Shown here piece by piece: positions 9,539 to 16,280 of a stretch of DNA of 23,251 nt. Source of the DNA: Scatavimonas merdipullorum (GTDB taxonomy: Bacteria; Bacillota; Clostridia; Oscillospirales; Acutalibacteraceae); contig DVGH01000018.1 in NCBI GenBank assembly GCA_018712865.1, positions 1 through 23,251 of the forward strand. Direction: 5' to 3'. Each line of letters starts with the position of its first letter. Positions within the stretch are counted from its first letter, which is position 1. The notes below the pieces were generated by a model. It had not been told where the DNA came from, made no database searches, and saw nothing but the letters and a program-made list of their open reading frames with translations. The translations under genes were made by a program, and so were the position numbers.

Positions 9539-9630
9539 GTTGTTTTACGTGTCGGTCTTGTGCAAAAGGTGAGCGCCTGCCTCCGCATGGGATAGGGTTG
9601 TCCTGGTGCTTTATGAATAAGGGGGAAAAC

Positions 9631-10509
9631 ATGCTTTTTGGTTTGCTTGAAGGCGATATGCTTTTAATTATTGGCGCCGTGCTGTCGTTGATGACCATGC
9701 TGCTGTTCTGGCGGGTCAAGAAAAACAGCTTACAGCTGGCGGAAAGCAGCGGGAAATTACGCACGCTGATGCACATGCCGTACCGGCAGGTGCGCAGATC
9801 TATCCAAGGGAAGCTCGGCGCGCATAAGCTGTTTTTGCTTTTTCTTTTACTGGTTTTTGCAGTTGCCTTTTTTCTGTGGCTGTATATGCAGTGGGGAGCG
9901 GTGGCAGCAGCGTTTCTGTGCCTGCCCTGCGCTGCGCTGACAGCTGTTTTTTTTAATGAGCTGGTCTGGTTTTTAGCTTATTTTATCAGAAAGCTGTTGG
10001 CTATTGAAAACGCCAGAATGAATACGTTGTTTTCCATTAATATCGTTATGCTGCTTTTCTATTTTATTAACCTTTCGTTTCATTCGCATATGGAACGAGC
10101 AGCTACGTTTGTTTTAGCCATATACAATTTACTGTTTTGCTATTTTCTGACTTTTATTCTGCTGCTTCTGCTTTTAAAAGAGGCCGGGGAAAAAAACAGA
10201 ACGCTTACGTTTAAGAATCTTTGGAAATCTACCATTTTGATCATTTTGCTGTTTTTAGTGATTTTGGCGGGGCTTTCCTATACGGGATCGCTGCATCGTG
10301 CGGATGCGTTTGCCGGTACAGCAGCGTATTCTTATTTTGATATGTTTTACTATACGTGCGTCACGTTTGCAACCGTTGGGTTTGGCGATATTGTTCCTGT
10401 AGGCGTCTTTGCAAAAGCCGTTTGTATTTTAACGATTGTAACGAGCATTGTATGTGTCACCATTATGCTCAGTACGGTCATGTCTGTCCGGAAAAACGAA
10501 GAAAACTGA
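9631..10509 (+). CDS. Potassium-channel-type membrane protein without RCK domain
   Basis: A 292-residue membrane protein. ATG 9631 is chosen because AAGGGGGA lies 5 nt upstream; an in-frame ATG at 9613 and TTG at 9598 lack a site. The C-terminal part is a two-helix pore module: helix 201-216, pore helix and selectivity filter T248-V-G-F-G-D253, then helix 262-285. About five further hydrophobic segments precede it (9-27, 66-86, 90-118, 133-150, 158-183). The C-terminal tail after the last helix is very short, so there is no RCK/TrkA_N nucleotide-binding domain, and no classical Arg-rich S4 helix is evident. The filter sequence implies K+ selectivity by family knowledge; gating is unknown. It is 25 bp upstream of a kinase-fold gene and likely shares its transcript. 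Confidence 0.8.
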   Translation: MLFGLLEGDMLLIIGAVLSLMTMLLFWRVKKNSLQLAESSGKLRTLMHMPYRQVRRSIQGKLGAHKLFLLFLLLVFAVAFFLWLYMQWGAVAAAFLCLPCAALTAVFFNELVWFLAYFIRKLLAIENARMNTLFSINIVMLLFYFINLSFHSHMERAATFVLAIYNLLFCYFLTFILLLLLLKEAGEKNRTLTFKNLWKSTILIILLFLVILAGLSYTGSLHRADAFAGTAAYSYFDMFYYTCVTFATVGFGDIVPVGVFAKAVCILTIVTSIVCVTIMLSTVMSVRKNEEN

Positions 10510-10534
10510 CCTTTTGGATAGGATGCGAAGAAAA

Positions 10535-11626
10535 ATGAAAAATCCGTTTATCCATATAGATGAAAAAGATGGACAATACCTTGCGGAAAACTGTTCGTTG
10601 AACAGGCTGGTGTTGGCAAAATTACCGGTGCAGGGGATAGAGGACAGCCTGCAGGGAAAAACAGCCGATCAGGTTTTCAGTACACCTGTGTTGATCCGCG
10701 AAATGGAGGAAAACGCTTGCCGTTTAGAGGTTGATCTTGCAAATACGCCGCAGCGCCAGCTCCCACTGGTGCTGGAACAGCGCCTGACCGACAGCCGGAA
10801 GGAGATTGCCGCGGCGGCAGATGCGTTGGTCAAAAAGTTTGGCTATCGGCTGGGGATGATTTTTCTGACACTGAAAAAAGGGGAAGAGGAAAATCGGCGC
10901 GCGCGCCCCGACTGGAACGACGCCCATTGGGAATATTGGGCCGGCCTGGAAACGGTTATATTGGTCGGCGGCTTGGCAAACGGGCTTTTGGGCAGGCGTT
11001 TAAAGCATTATGCATACGCGCTTTTTAAAACGGCGCAGGTCAAGCCGTATAACTTTGTTTTGTTTGACAATGCCTCATTTGTAGGTATAATGGGGTGCGC
11101 GTCCCTGATTCAAAAACCAGAAGGAATCAGCACGGTGTTCGATTTTGGACAAACCAATATCAAGCGCAGCATCGTGAAGAAATCAAATGGAGATTTCATT
11201 GGGATCACAACGCTTCCTTCCTTTGAATCAAAGTATATGTCCTGTGATGCGCACGATCCACAAGAGAGAATGCAACAAGCAAAATGTTTGCATAAATATT
11301 TGCTGAAAATCATATTGAATACCTACCGGGAAGCCCAGCAGTATGGAGAAGTAGGGGACGAAATTATTATAAGCATTGCAAGCTATACGGTCGGTGGACG
11401 GTTAAACGATCGGCGCGGCGGCTATGCAAAGCTATCTGCACTTTGTCAAAATTATGCGGAGTGCCTTTCTGAGGAGCTCTCGGGCAGGCTTAAGCATAAA
11501 GTAAGGGTAACGCTTGTGCACGACGGTACGGCGGTAGCACTTTATTTTGCAGATTATAAGGACGCAGTATGTATTACAATGGGGACAGGCTTTGGCGTTG
11601 GTTTTCCAGATATACATATAAGGTAA
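10535..11626 (+). CDS. ROK/ASKHA-fold sugar-kinase-like protein with permuted motif order
   Basis: A 363-residue protein from ATG 10535; ATG 10523 is an alternative start. It carries ASKHA (ROK-kinase-like) motifs in an unusual order. First comes the helix and adenosine-binding region normally found near the C-terminus: ALVKKFGYRLG, then VILVGGLANG (141-150) and FVGIMGCASL (182-191). Phosphate-1 follows, VFDFGQTNIK (201-210). HDGTAVAL (329-336) is next, with D330 in the place of the catalytic Asp. Phosphate-2, MGTGFGVGF (349-357), lies 6 residues from the end. In ordinary ROK kinases phosphate-1 is N-terminal and the adenosine motif C-terminal, so this looks circularly permuted. The zinc motif CxCGxxGC and the ExGH motif are absent. 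Substrate and activity are unknown. A terminator abuts the stop codon. Confidence 0.7.
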   Translation: MKNPFIHIDEKDGQYLAENCSLNRLVLAKLPVQGIEDSLQGKTADQVFSTPVLIREMEENACRLEVDLANTPQRQLPLVLEQRLTDSRKEIAAAADALVKKFGYRLGMIFLTLKKGEEENRRARPDWNDAHWEYWAGLETVILVGGLANGLLGRRLKHYAYALFKTAQVKPYNFVLFDNASFVGIMGCASLIQKPEGISTVFDFGQTNIKRSIVKKSNGDFIGITTLPSFESKYMSCDAHDPQERMQQAKCLHKYLLKIILNTYREAQQYGEVGDEIIISIASYTVGGRLNDRRGGYAKLSALCQNYAECLSEELSGRLKHKVRVTLVHDGTAVALYFADYKDAVCITMGTGFGVGFPDIHIR

Positions 11627-11678
11627 AAACACCCCTGCTGTGCTTACATATACGTGTAAGCACAGCAGGGGTGTTTTT
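11625..11678. terminator. Perfect 24-bp hairpin terminator, bidirectional
   Basis: Arms 11625-11648 and 11655-11678 are perfectly complementary around a TATACG loop. The stem begins with AAAAA and ends in TTTTT, so it can act in both directions. The first base of the stem is inside the TAA stop codon of the kinase-like gene. Confidence 0.9.
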
Positions 11679-11858
11679 GTGGGATATAAGGCGGCAAATA
11701 AAGGGTAAATACGCATTTTTTTGTTTAAAATGCAAAGAAATGAAAAGAGAAATTTGGATTGTACAGAACATGAAAATATTATATAATAATACAAGTAATC
11801 ATACAGATATTCGTAAGCAAAACGTACGGTAACCGTTTTACAGTTGTTAATTTTATAT

Positions 11859-11883
11859 TTAATTATACCGTTTGTATAATTAA
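11859..11883 (+). promoter_or_regulatory. Inverted repeat over the putative -10 box of paaK
   Basis: TTAATTATAC and GTATAATTAA form a perfect 10-bp inverted repeat with a 5-base CGTTT spacer. The right arm contains TATAAT (11875-11880), which would serve as -10; the matching -35 is poor. A smaller repeat, ACGGT-A-ACCGT, lies at 11826-11836. Together they suggest a repressor operator or regulated promoter 27 bp before the gene. The rest of the AT-rich 11679-11858 gap shows nothing recognisable. Confidence 0.5.
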
Positions 11884-11909
11884 GTTTATAAGTTTTAGGA
11901 GTGATACCA

Positions 11910-13214
11910 ATGGCAGATCAATTCTATGACCCCAAAATGGAATGCGCAGACAGGGAAACCATGCGCGCCCTGCAGTCCAAGCGACTGGTTACAATGGTGG
12001 AGCATTGCTATAACCATGTGCCGCTTTATAAAAAACGGTTTGATGAAATGGGGCTGCAGCCGGGCGATATTCGTAGTATAGACGACGTTACAAAGCTCCC
12101 GTTTACCTATAAAACGGATTTGCGCGACAATTACCCTTTTGGCCTGATTGCCGTACCGTTTGACGATTTAATCCGCATACATGCTTCTTCCGGTACTACA
12201 GGCAAGCAAACGGTTGTTGGATATACCAGAAATGATATAGACGTATGGGCACAGGGCTGCGCAAGGGCGCTTGTCGCTGCAGGCGGAAGCAAGTCCGACT
12301 TTGTACATGTTTCTTACGGGTACGGCCTTTTTACAGGCGGCTTGGGGCTGCATTATGGTGCGGAAAAGCTGGGTGCAACTGCAATCCCGGTGTCTGCAGG
12401 GAACACGGCGCGCCAGGTTACGATTTTGCAGGACTACGGTTCAGACATCCTTTGCTGTACACCGTCGTATGCGATGTATATAGGGGAAACAGTAAGGGAT
12501 ATGGGGATTGATCCCAAAACGCTTAAGCTCAGGGCCGGCGTATTTGGTGCGGAGGCATGGACCGACCGCATGCGCAGGGAAATAGAGGCCATTTTGGATA
12601 TTAAAGCATATGACATTTACGGCTTGTCTGAAATTGCAGGGCCTGGTGTTGCTTATGAATGCTGCGAGCAAACGGGCATGCATGTGTGCGAAGACTTTTT
12701 CTATCCGGAAATCATTGATCCGGACACAGGAAAGCCTCTTCCCGACGGAGAATATGGAGAGCTGGTGTTTACCTGTATTGGAAAAGAAGCGTTGCCGCTT
12801 TTACGCTACCGCACAAGGGATATCTGCAAACTTTCAAGGCAAAAATGTACTTGTGGCAGAACGCTTGTCAAAATGTCCAAAACAAGGGGCAGAACGGATG
12901 ATATGCTGATTATCAGGGGCATTAACGTCTTTCCGTCACAGGTGGAGCATGTGCTGCTTTCCCTTGGAATGGCACCGAACTATTTAATTGTAGTAGATAG
13001 AAAGAATAACCTGGATAGTATGGAGATCCAGGTTGAAATGACGCCGGAGATGTTCTCTGATACCGTCAAGCACCTGGAAAGTATTGAACGGAAAATTGCA
13101 GAGGCAATGCATTCTACTTTGAACATCAGCGCAAAGATCAGGCTGGTTGAGCCCAAAAGCCTGCCGCGTTCCCAGGGCAAGGCAGTCCGGGTAATTGATA
13201 ACCGCAATCCATAA
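11910..13214 (+). CDS. paaK: Phenylacetate-CoA ligase (AMP-forming)
   Basis: A 434-residue acyl-adenylate-forming enzyme that activates phenylacetate or a related aryl acid with ATP and CoA in the cytoplasm. ATG 11910 follows AGGAG by 8 nt. Family motifs are the P-loop SSGTTGK (93-99), YGLSEIAGPG (237-246), and RYRTRDICKL leading into the C-terminal hinge with RTDDMLIIRGINVFPSQVE. A CTCG segment (C313, C315) matches the Cys pair seen in many PaaK proteins. Length is normal for the family (about 430). It is followed after 51 bp by an ACT-domain gene. In many anaerobes this pair accompanies indolepyruvate:ferredoxin oxidoreductase (iorAB) in aromatic amino-acid fermentation; those genes are not in this window. 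Exact acid specificity cannot be read from sequence. Confidence 0.9.
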   Translation: MADQFYDPKMECADRETMRALQSKRLVTMVEHCYNHVPLYKKRFDEMGLQPGDIRSIDDVTKLPFTYKTDLRDNYPFGLIAVPFDDLIRIHASSGTTGKQTVVGYTRNDIDVWAQGCARALVAAGGSKSDFVHVSYGYGLFTGGLGLHYGAEKLGATAIPVSAGNTARQVTILQDYGSDILCCTPSYAMYIGETVRDMGIDPKTLKLRAGVFGAEAWTDRMRREIEAILDIKAYDIYGLSEIAGPGVAYECCEQTGMHVCEDFFYPEIIDPDTGKPLPDGEYGELVFTCIGKEALPLLRYRTRDICKLSRQKCTCGRTLVKMSKTRGRTDDMLIIRGINVFPSQVEHVLLSLGMAPNYLIVVDRKNNLDSMEIQVEMTPEMFSDTVKHLESIERKIAEAMHSTLNISAKIRLVEPKSLPRSQGKAVRVIDNRNP

Positions 13215-13265
13215 CAAGGCAGATCCTGTTAAAATTTTAATGAACAGAAAAGAGGGGCTAATACG

Positions 13266-13697
13266 ATGAAAATACAGCAGTTGTCTATTTTTGTAGAAAA
13301 TAAATCGGGCAGGCTTGCAGAAATTACCGAAGCTCTGGCAAAGTCCGGAATTGATATTCGTGCAATGTCTGTTGCAGATACGAGTGATTTTGGTATTTTG
13401 CGTTTGATTGTAGATAAGCCGCAGGAGGCGGTTGCCGCGTTTAAAGAGGCCGGTATGACGGTATCTTTGACAAGTGTCATTGCAATTGGCGTACACGACC
13501 GCCCCGGTGAATTTTCAAAGGCCGTGCGTATTTTGTCTGATCATGGAATCAATGTGGAATACCTGTATGCTTTTATCAGCAGAGAAAAGGGAAAAGCATT
13601 TGTAATCTTAAGAGTGGACGACGAGGATAAGGCGATTGAAATTTTAAGCGAAAAAGGGATTGATTTGCTGACTGCAGACCAAATCCATGGTATGTGA
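13266..13697 (+). CDS. Tandem ACT-domain protein
   Basis: A 143-residue protein made of two ACT domains (about 1-68 and 69-143), preceded by AGAGGGG. The first begins IQQLSIFVENKSGRLAEIT and the second VIAIGVHDRPGEFSKAV, both with the typical ACT N-terminal strand, Gly-Arg/Glu turn and helix. There is no catalytic domain. ACT domains bind small ligands, often amino acids. This small two-ACT family is regularly encoded next to paaK in Clostridia, where it is presumed to sense aromatic amino acids or aryl acids. Role here is inferred only from the neighbour. The gene shares a transcription unit with paaK and ends at the hairpin at 13708. Confidence 0.85.
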   Translation: MKIQQLSIFVENKSGRLAEITEALAKSGIDIRAMSVADTSDFGILRLIVDKPQEAVAAFKEAGMTVSLTSVIAIGVHDRPGEFSKAVRILSDHGINVEYLYAFISREKGKAFVILRVDDEDKAIEILSEKGIDLLTADQIHGM

Positions 13698-13707
13698 TCT
13701 GCAAAAT

Positions 13708-13742
13708 AAAAACAGACCGTAAGAAACTTACGGTCTGTTTTT
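13708..13742. terminator. Bidirectional terminator between ACT gene and phosphoglycerate mutase
   Basis: A perfect 16-bp stem (arms 13708-13723 and 13727-13742) with an AAA loop begins with AAAAACAGACC and ends in TTTTT. It sits between two convergent genes and can stop transcription from both sides. Confidence 0.9.
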
Positions 13743-13749
13743 GCACAGG

Positions 13750-14961
13750 TTATTTTTTTAAGAAGTGCTTCATTAACGTATCGCCCTTTTCAATAAAGAT
13801 ACCGGTAGCTTTGGCGCTTGCTTCGTCAAATACAGAAACGCCGCTGTCTGTTTGCACGGTACTGCGATATAAAAGATAGGGGACAGGGTCGGCGCAATGT
13901 GTCTTGATCGCCAGCGGCGTGGGGTGATCGGGCAGGACTAAAATGGAATAGTCACCCATTTTCTGCATAGCCCGGACCAAATCCGATAAAATCAGCTGGT
14001 CAATCTGTTCAATTGCGTGGACTTTATTTGCAAGCTCTCCGCGGTGTCCGCATTCGTCGGGCGCTTCTATATGGATGTATACAAAATCCTGTCCGTCTTG
14101 CAGCTCTTGTACGGCCGCCTGCAGCTTACCTGCAAAGTTTGTGTCTATGTATCCGGTTGCGCCCGGCACGTTGCATGTGCGCATCCCGGCGCAAATGCCA
14201 ATCCCTTTGAGCAGGTCGACCGCCGAAATAACAGAGCCTTTCAGGCCAAACTTGCTTTCAAAGCTGTCCAATGCGGGCTTTTGGCCCTCGCCCCAAAGCC
14301 AAATGGAATTTGCCGGGCGTTTTCCACACGCCCGCCTTTTTTGGTTAATTGGGTGATTTTCCAACAAAGCGTAGCTTTTTACCATCAATTGATACAAACC
14401 GGCGGTATTTTCCCCTTTTGGAATATATGCGGCGATTTTTTTGCCTGTAATATCGTGCGGGGGTGTAAGCTCGCCGGGATGAGGATCTCCCTTTGACCAG
14501 ACAAGGCAGTGGCGGTAGCTGACGCCGTTATAAAAGCAAAAAATGTCTGTTCCCAGGTTTTTCTGGATGTACTCGATCAGAACTTTGGCTTCTTCACTGG
14601 AAATATCGTCGGCGCAATAGTCAAGCATGGTTTTATCGGCATAATTTTCTTCTTCAGAAAGTGTAACCAGATTGCAGCGGAACGTTACATCGTCGCTTTT
14701 TAAGCAGATGCCAATACTGGCGGCCTCAAGCGGGGAACGGCCGGTATAATACACCGCGGGGTCATATCCCATGACAGAAAGGTTTGCAACGTCGCTGCCG
14801 GGCTTTAAGCCGTCTGGCACTGTTTTTACAAGTCCCACCTCCGCTTTTGCGGCAAGCGCGTTCATACACGGTTTGTTCGCTACGGCCATGGGTGTTTTTC
14901 CGTGCAGGGATTCAATTGGATAATCTGCCATCCCGTCGCATAGCACAACTGCATATTTCAT
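13750..14961 (-). CDS. apgM: Cofactor-independent phosphoglycerate mutase, archaeal-type (ApgM family)
   Basis: A 403-residue enzyme of the alkaline-phosphatase superfamily, interconverting 3- and 2-phosphoglycerate, or a related phosphomutase. The start at 14961 has AGGTGAT upstream; a 36-residue upstream frame extension has no ribosome site. Motifs are VVLCDGMADYP (Asp9, metal), KPGSDVANLSVMGYDP with candidate nucleophile Ser56, PLEAASIGI, and the C-terminal metal site HIEAPDECGHRGE plus LPDHPTP. These fit the short ApgM form (about 400 residues), not the ~510-residue GpmI. In bacteria many members are homoserine-kinase-like paralogues (ThrH-type), so the exact substrate is less certain than the family. 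It is transcribed alone, opposite to its neighbours. Confidence 0.85.
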   Translation of the reverse strand: MKYAVVLCDGMADYPIESLHGKTPMAVANKPCMNALAAKAEVGLVKTVPDGLKPGSDVANLSVMGYDPAVYYTGRSPLEAASIGICLKSDDVTFRCNLVTLSEEENYADKTMLDYCADDISSEEAKVLIEYIQKNLGTDIFCFYNGVSYRHCLVWSKGDPHPGELTPPHDITGKKIAAYIPKGENTAGLYQLMVKSYALLENHPINQKRRACGKRPANSIWLWGEGQKPALDSFESKFGLKGSVISAVDLLKGIGICAGMRTCNVPGATGYIDTNFAGKLQAAVQELQDGQDFVYIHIEAPDECGHRGELANKVHAIEQIDQLILSDLVRAMQKMGDYSILVLPDHPTPLAIKTHCADPVPYLLYRSTVQTDSGVSVFDEASAKATGIFIEKGDTLMKHFLKK

Positions 14962-15015
14962 TTTATCACCTGCTTTATAAAAAATATAAATTCCATGTAT
15001 AATGGGTGTGCGTTT

Positions 15016-15044
15016 ATTATATACTTTTGTTATAGCTTTCGCAA
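15016..15044 (-). promoter_or_regulatory. Promoter of the phosphoglycerate mutase gene
   Basis: On the minus strand TTGCGA (15039-15044) is separated by exactly 17 bases from TATAAT (15016-15021), about 55 bp upstream of the gene. The -10 is perfect and the -35 is 4/6. Confidence 0.65.
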
Positions 15045-15087
15045 GCCGGACAACCATTGAAAATGTCAAAAAAAATCATGAAAGGTA

Positions 15088-15115
15088 TTGACAATCCAAA
15101 TAAATCAGATATAAT
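15088..15115 (+). promoter_or_regulatory. Promoter of the tRNA genes
   Basis: TTGACA (15088-15093) and TATAAT (15110-15115) with a 16-base spacer lie 27 bp ahead of the tRNA-Gln gene. Both hexamers match consensus fully. Confidence 0.8.
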
Positions 15116-15142
15116 AATTATTGCTGTTTTAGTAATCAGTAA

Positions 15143-15216
15143 TGCGGAATTGTGTAATGGTAGCACGGCAGACTCTGACTCTGTTTGTCTGGGTTCAAAT
15201 CCTAGTTCCGCAGCCA
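15143..15216 (+). tRNA. tRNA-Gln (anticodon CUG)
   Basis: The sequence folds as a cloverleaf: acceptor TGCGGAA/TTCCGCA, D-stem GTG/CAC with AATGGTAG loop, anticodon stem GCAGA/TCTGT around loop CTCTGAC (anticodon CTG at 15175-15177), and T-loop TTCAAAT. Discriminator G and CCA are encoded. CUG reads the Gln codon CAG. A UUG species would be needed for CAA and is not in the window. Confidence 0.95.
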
Positions 15217-15220
15217 GTGG

Positions 15221-15255
15221 ATAAGCTCCGATTGGGTCTATCGGAGCTTATTTTT
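15221..15255 (+). terminator. Terminator after tRNA-Gln
   Basis: A 12-bp perfect stem, ATAAGCTCCGAT (15221-15232) with its complement (15240-15251), is followed by TTTT. It starts 5 bases after the CCA end. The second tRNA has no obvious promoter between, so read-through may supply it. Confidence 0.85.
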
Positions 15256-15272
15256 CCAAATTACATAAAAGA

Positions 15273-15349
15273 CGGGATGTAGCGCAGTTTGGTAGCGCGC
15301 TTCGTTCGGGACGAAGAAGCCGCAGGTTCAAATCCTGTCATCCCGACCA
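15273..15349 (+). tRNA. tRNA-Pro (anticodon CGG)
   Basis: Cloverleaf: acceptor CGGGATG/CATCCCG, D-arm GCGC...GCGC with AGTTTGGTA loop, anticodon stem CTTCG/CGAAG around loop TTCGGGA (anticodon CGG at 15307-15309), T-stem GCAGG/CCTGT with TTCAAAT. Discriminator A and CCA are encoded. It reads the codon CCG. Confidence 0.95.
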
Positions 15350-15350
15350 C

Positions 15351-15387
15351 GTCGCCGCAAGCGTCATATCGCTTGCGGCGACTTTTT
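15351..15387 (+). terminator. Terminator after tRNA-Pro
   Basis: A perfect 13-bp GC-rich stem (GTCGCCGCAAGCG, 15351-15363, with 15370-15382) and loop TCATAT is followed by TTTTT. The next 250 bases to about 15636 contain no gene or recognisable site. Confidence 0.92.
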
Positions 15388-15636
15388 ATAGAAAAGTTGC
15401 CGGCGCGCTCGTTTCGCTGCATCTTTTTTCCGCAAAAGGTCATGCTCAGCTTATCTGCTCGGTTGTAAACGCGCGCAAAAAAGCTTGCCAAGTTGCCCCT
15501 GTGTCTGTAGTCACGGATCAAATATATATCGTCATTTATTTTTTTCTGTGGTAAATCAATTGTGTTCAAACAAAAATACTTCACAATCGCAAGCGTATAC
15601 ATACCAGGAAAATCCTGTCAAAAAAATTTTTATTGC

Positions 15637-15665
15637 TTGACAAACGAGGAAAAGAAAATTATAAT
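15637..15665 (+). promoter_or_regulatory. Consensus promoter of the PadR unit
   Basis: TTGACA (15637-15642), a 17-base spacer and TATAAT (15660-15665) match the housekeeping consensus perfectly. The inferred start near 15672 falls just ahead of the inverted repeats, so bound repressor would block initiation or escape. Confidence 0.85.
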
Positions 15666-15676
15666 AAATACGTACT

Positions 15677-15712
15677 TATAGTATAATTTTATACTATAAT
15701 AAAATTATACTA
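15677..15712. promoter_or_regulatory. Nested inverted-repeat operator, probably for PadR autoregulation
   Basis: TATAGTATA and TATACTATA form a perfect 9-bp repeat with an ATTT centre (15677-15698). A second overlapping perfect repeat pairs TAGTATAATTTTA (15679-15691) with its complement at 15700-15712. The half-site TATACTA thus occurs three times just downstream of the -10 box. PadR proteins bind such palindromes near their own promoters, so autoregulation is a reasonable inference. Confidence 0.7.
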
Positions 15713-15731
15713 TTGAAAGGAGGGGCAGGCC

Positions 15732-16280
15732 TTGTCGCTTTCCCACGGTATTTTAGGGTTTTTAAATTACGGAAAAATGAGCGGTTATGATTTGGCAAAG
15801 GTTTTTAACGAATCTGTACAGTTTTTTTGGCACGCGCAAAACAGCCATATTTACCTTGCGCTGGATAAGCTTGAAAAAAAGGGGTTTGCAACACACGAAC
15901 GTATTATTCAAAACGGTAAACCAAACAAAAAGCTTTATTCTATTACCGATGCAGGCAGGAAGGAATTTATCCGTTGGCTTGCCGATGGAAGCGAAAATAC
16001 CACAAACGACTTTAAAAGTGCGTTTTTAATGAAGGTTTTCTTTTCAGGCAATATCACGCCTGTACAAAGTTTAACTATCCTCAAAAATTTTGCAGCAGAT
16101 TGCCGTTTGTTTTTAGACAGTATGCATACGATCCCCGGCAGCATAAAGCAATACAGCAGGGAGGTATCTCCATATGAAGCGTTGCATTGGCAATTTACGG
16201 CAGATTTTGGCTATAGCTATGTCAGAATGTGTATGGAATGGGCTGAAAGGTGCATGCACCAATTGGAGGAATTTTTATGA
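15732..16280 (+). CDS. PadR family transcriptional regulator
   Basis: A 182-residue PadR protein with a TTG start at 15732 behind an excellent ribosome site (AAAGGAGGGG, 15716-15725). The N-terminal winged helix-turn-helix spans about residues 5-80 (ILGFLNYGKMSGYDLAKVF, then IYLALDKLEKKGFATHE and KLYSITDAGRKEFIRWL). The C-terminal ~90 residues form the helical dimerisation region (Vir_act_alpha_C type). The last codons overlap the start of the next gene (ATGA), so the two are translationally coupled. PadR repressors usually respond to small toxic or phenolic compounds and control a neighbouring effector, here the flavodoxin-like gene. Inducer unknown. Confidence 0.92.
   Translation: MSLSHGILGFLNYGKMSGYDLAKVFNESVQFFWHAQNSHIYLALDKLEKKGFATHERIIQNGKPNKKLYSITDAGRKEFIRWLADGSENTTNDFKSAFLMKVFFSGNITPVQSLTILKNFAADCRLFLDSMHTIPGSIKQYSREVSPYEALHWQFTADFGYSYVRMCMEWAERCMHQLEEFL

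Noticed and set aside
9440..9595. 51-codon ATG frame in the channel leader
   Set aside because: It has no Shine-Dalgarno sequence and a random-looking composition, and it overlaps the predicted helices. It was kept out of the gene list, though a leader peptide is not excluded.
9420..9630. ydaO (c-di-AMP) riboswitch before the K+ channel
   Set aside because: The conserved GGGGGACCC and CCCGUCAGCUAACCUCG-like core segments are not present by eye.
15261..15602. Minus-strand 113-codon frame ending in a GMTGFEPAASSS...RATKLRYIP peptide
   Set aside because: This is the well-known false protein read from the reverse complement of tRNA genes; it covers tRNA-Pro and its terminator.
16250..16276. Upstream start for the flavodoxin-like protein inside padR
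   Set aside because: ATG 16277 has GGAGG at the right distance and begins directly with the flavodoxin strand ILILNGSPK.
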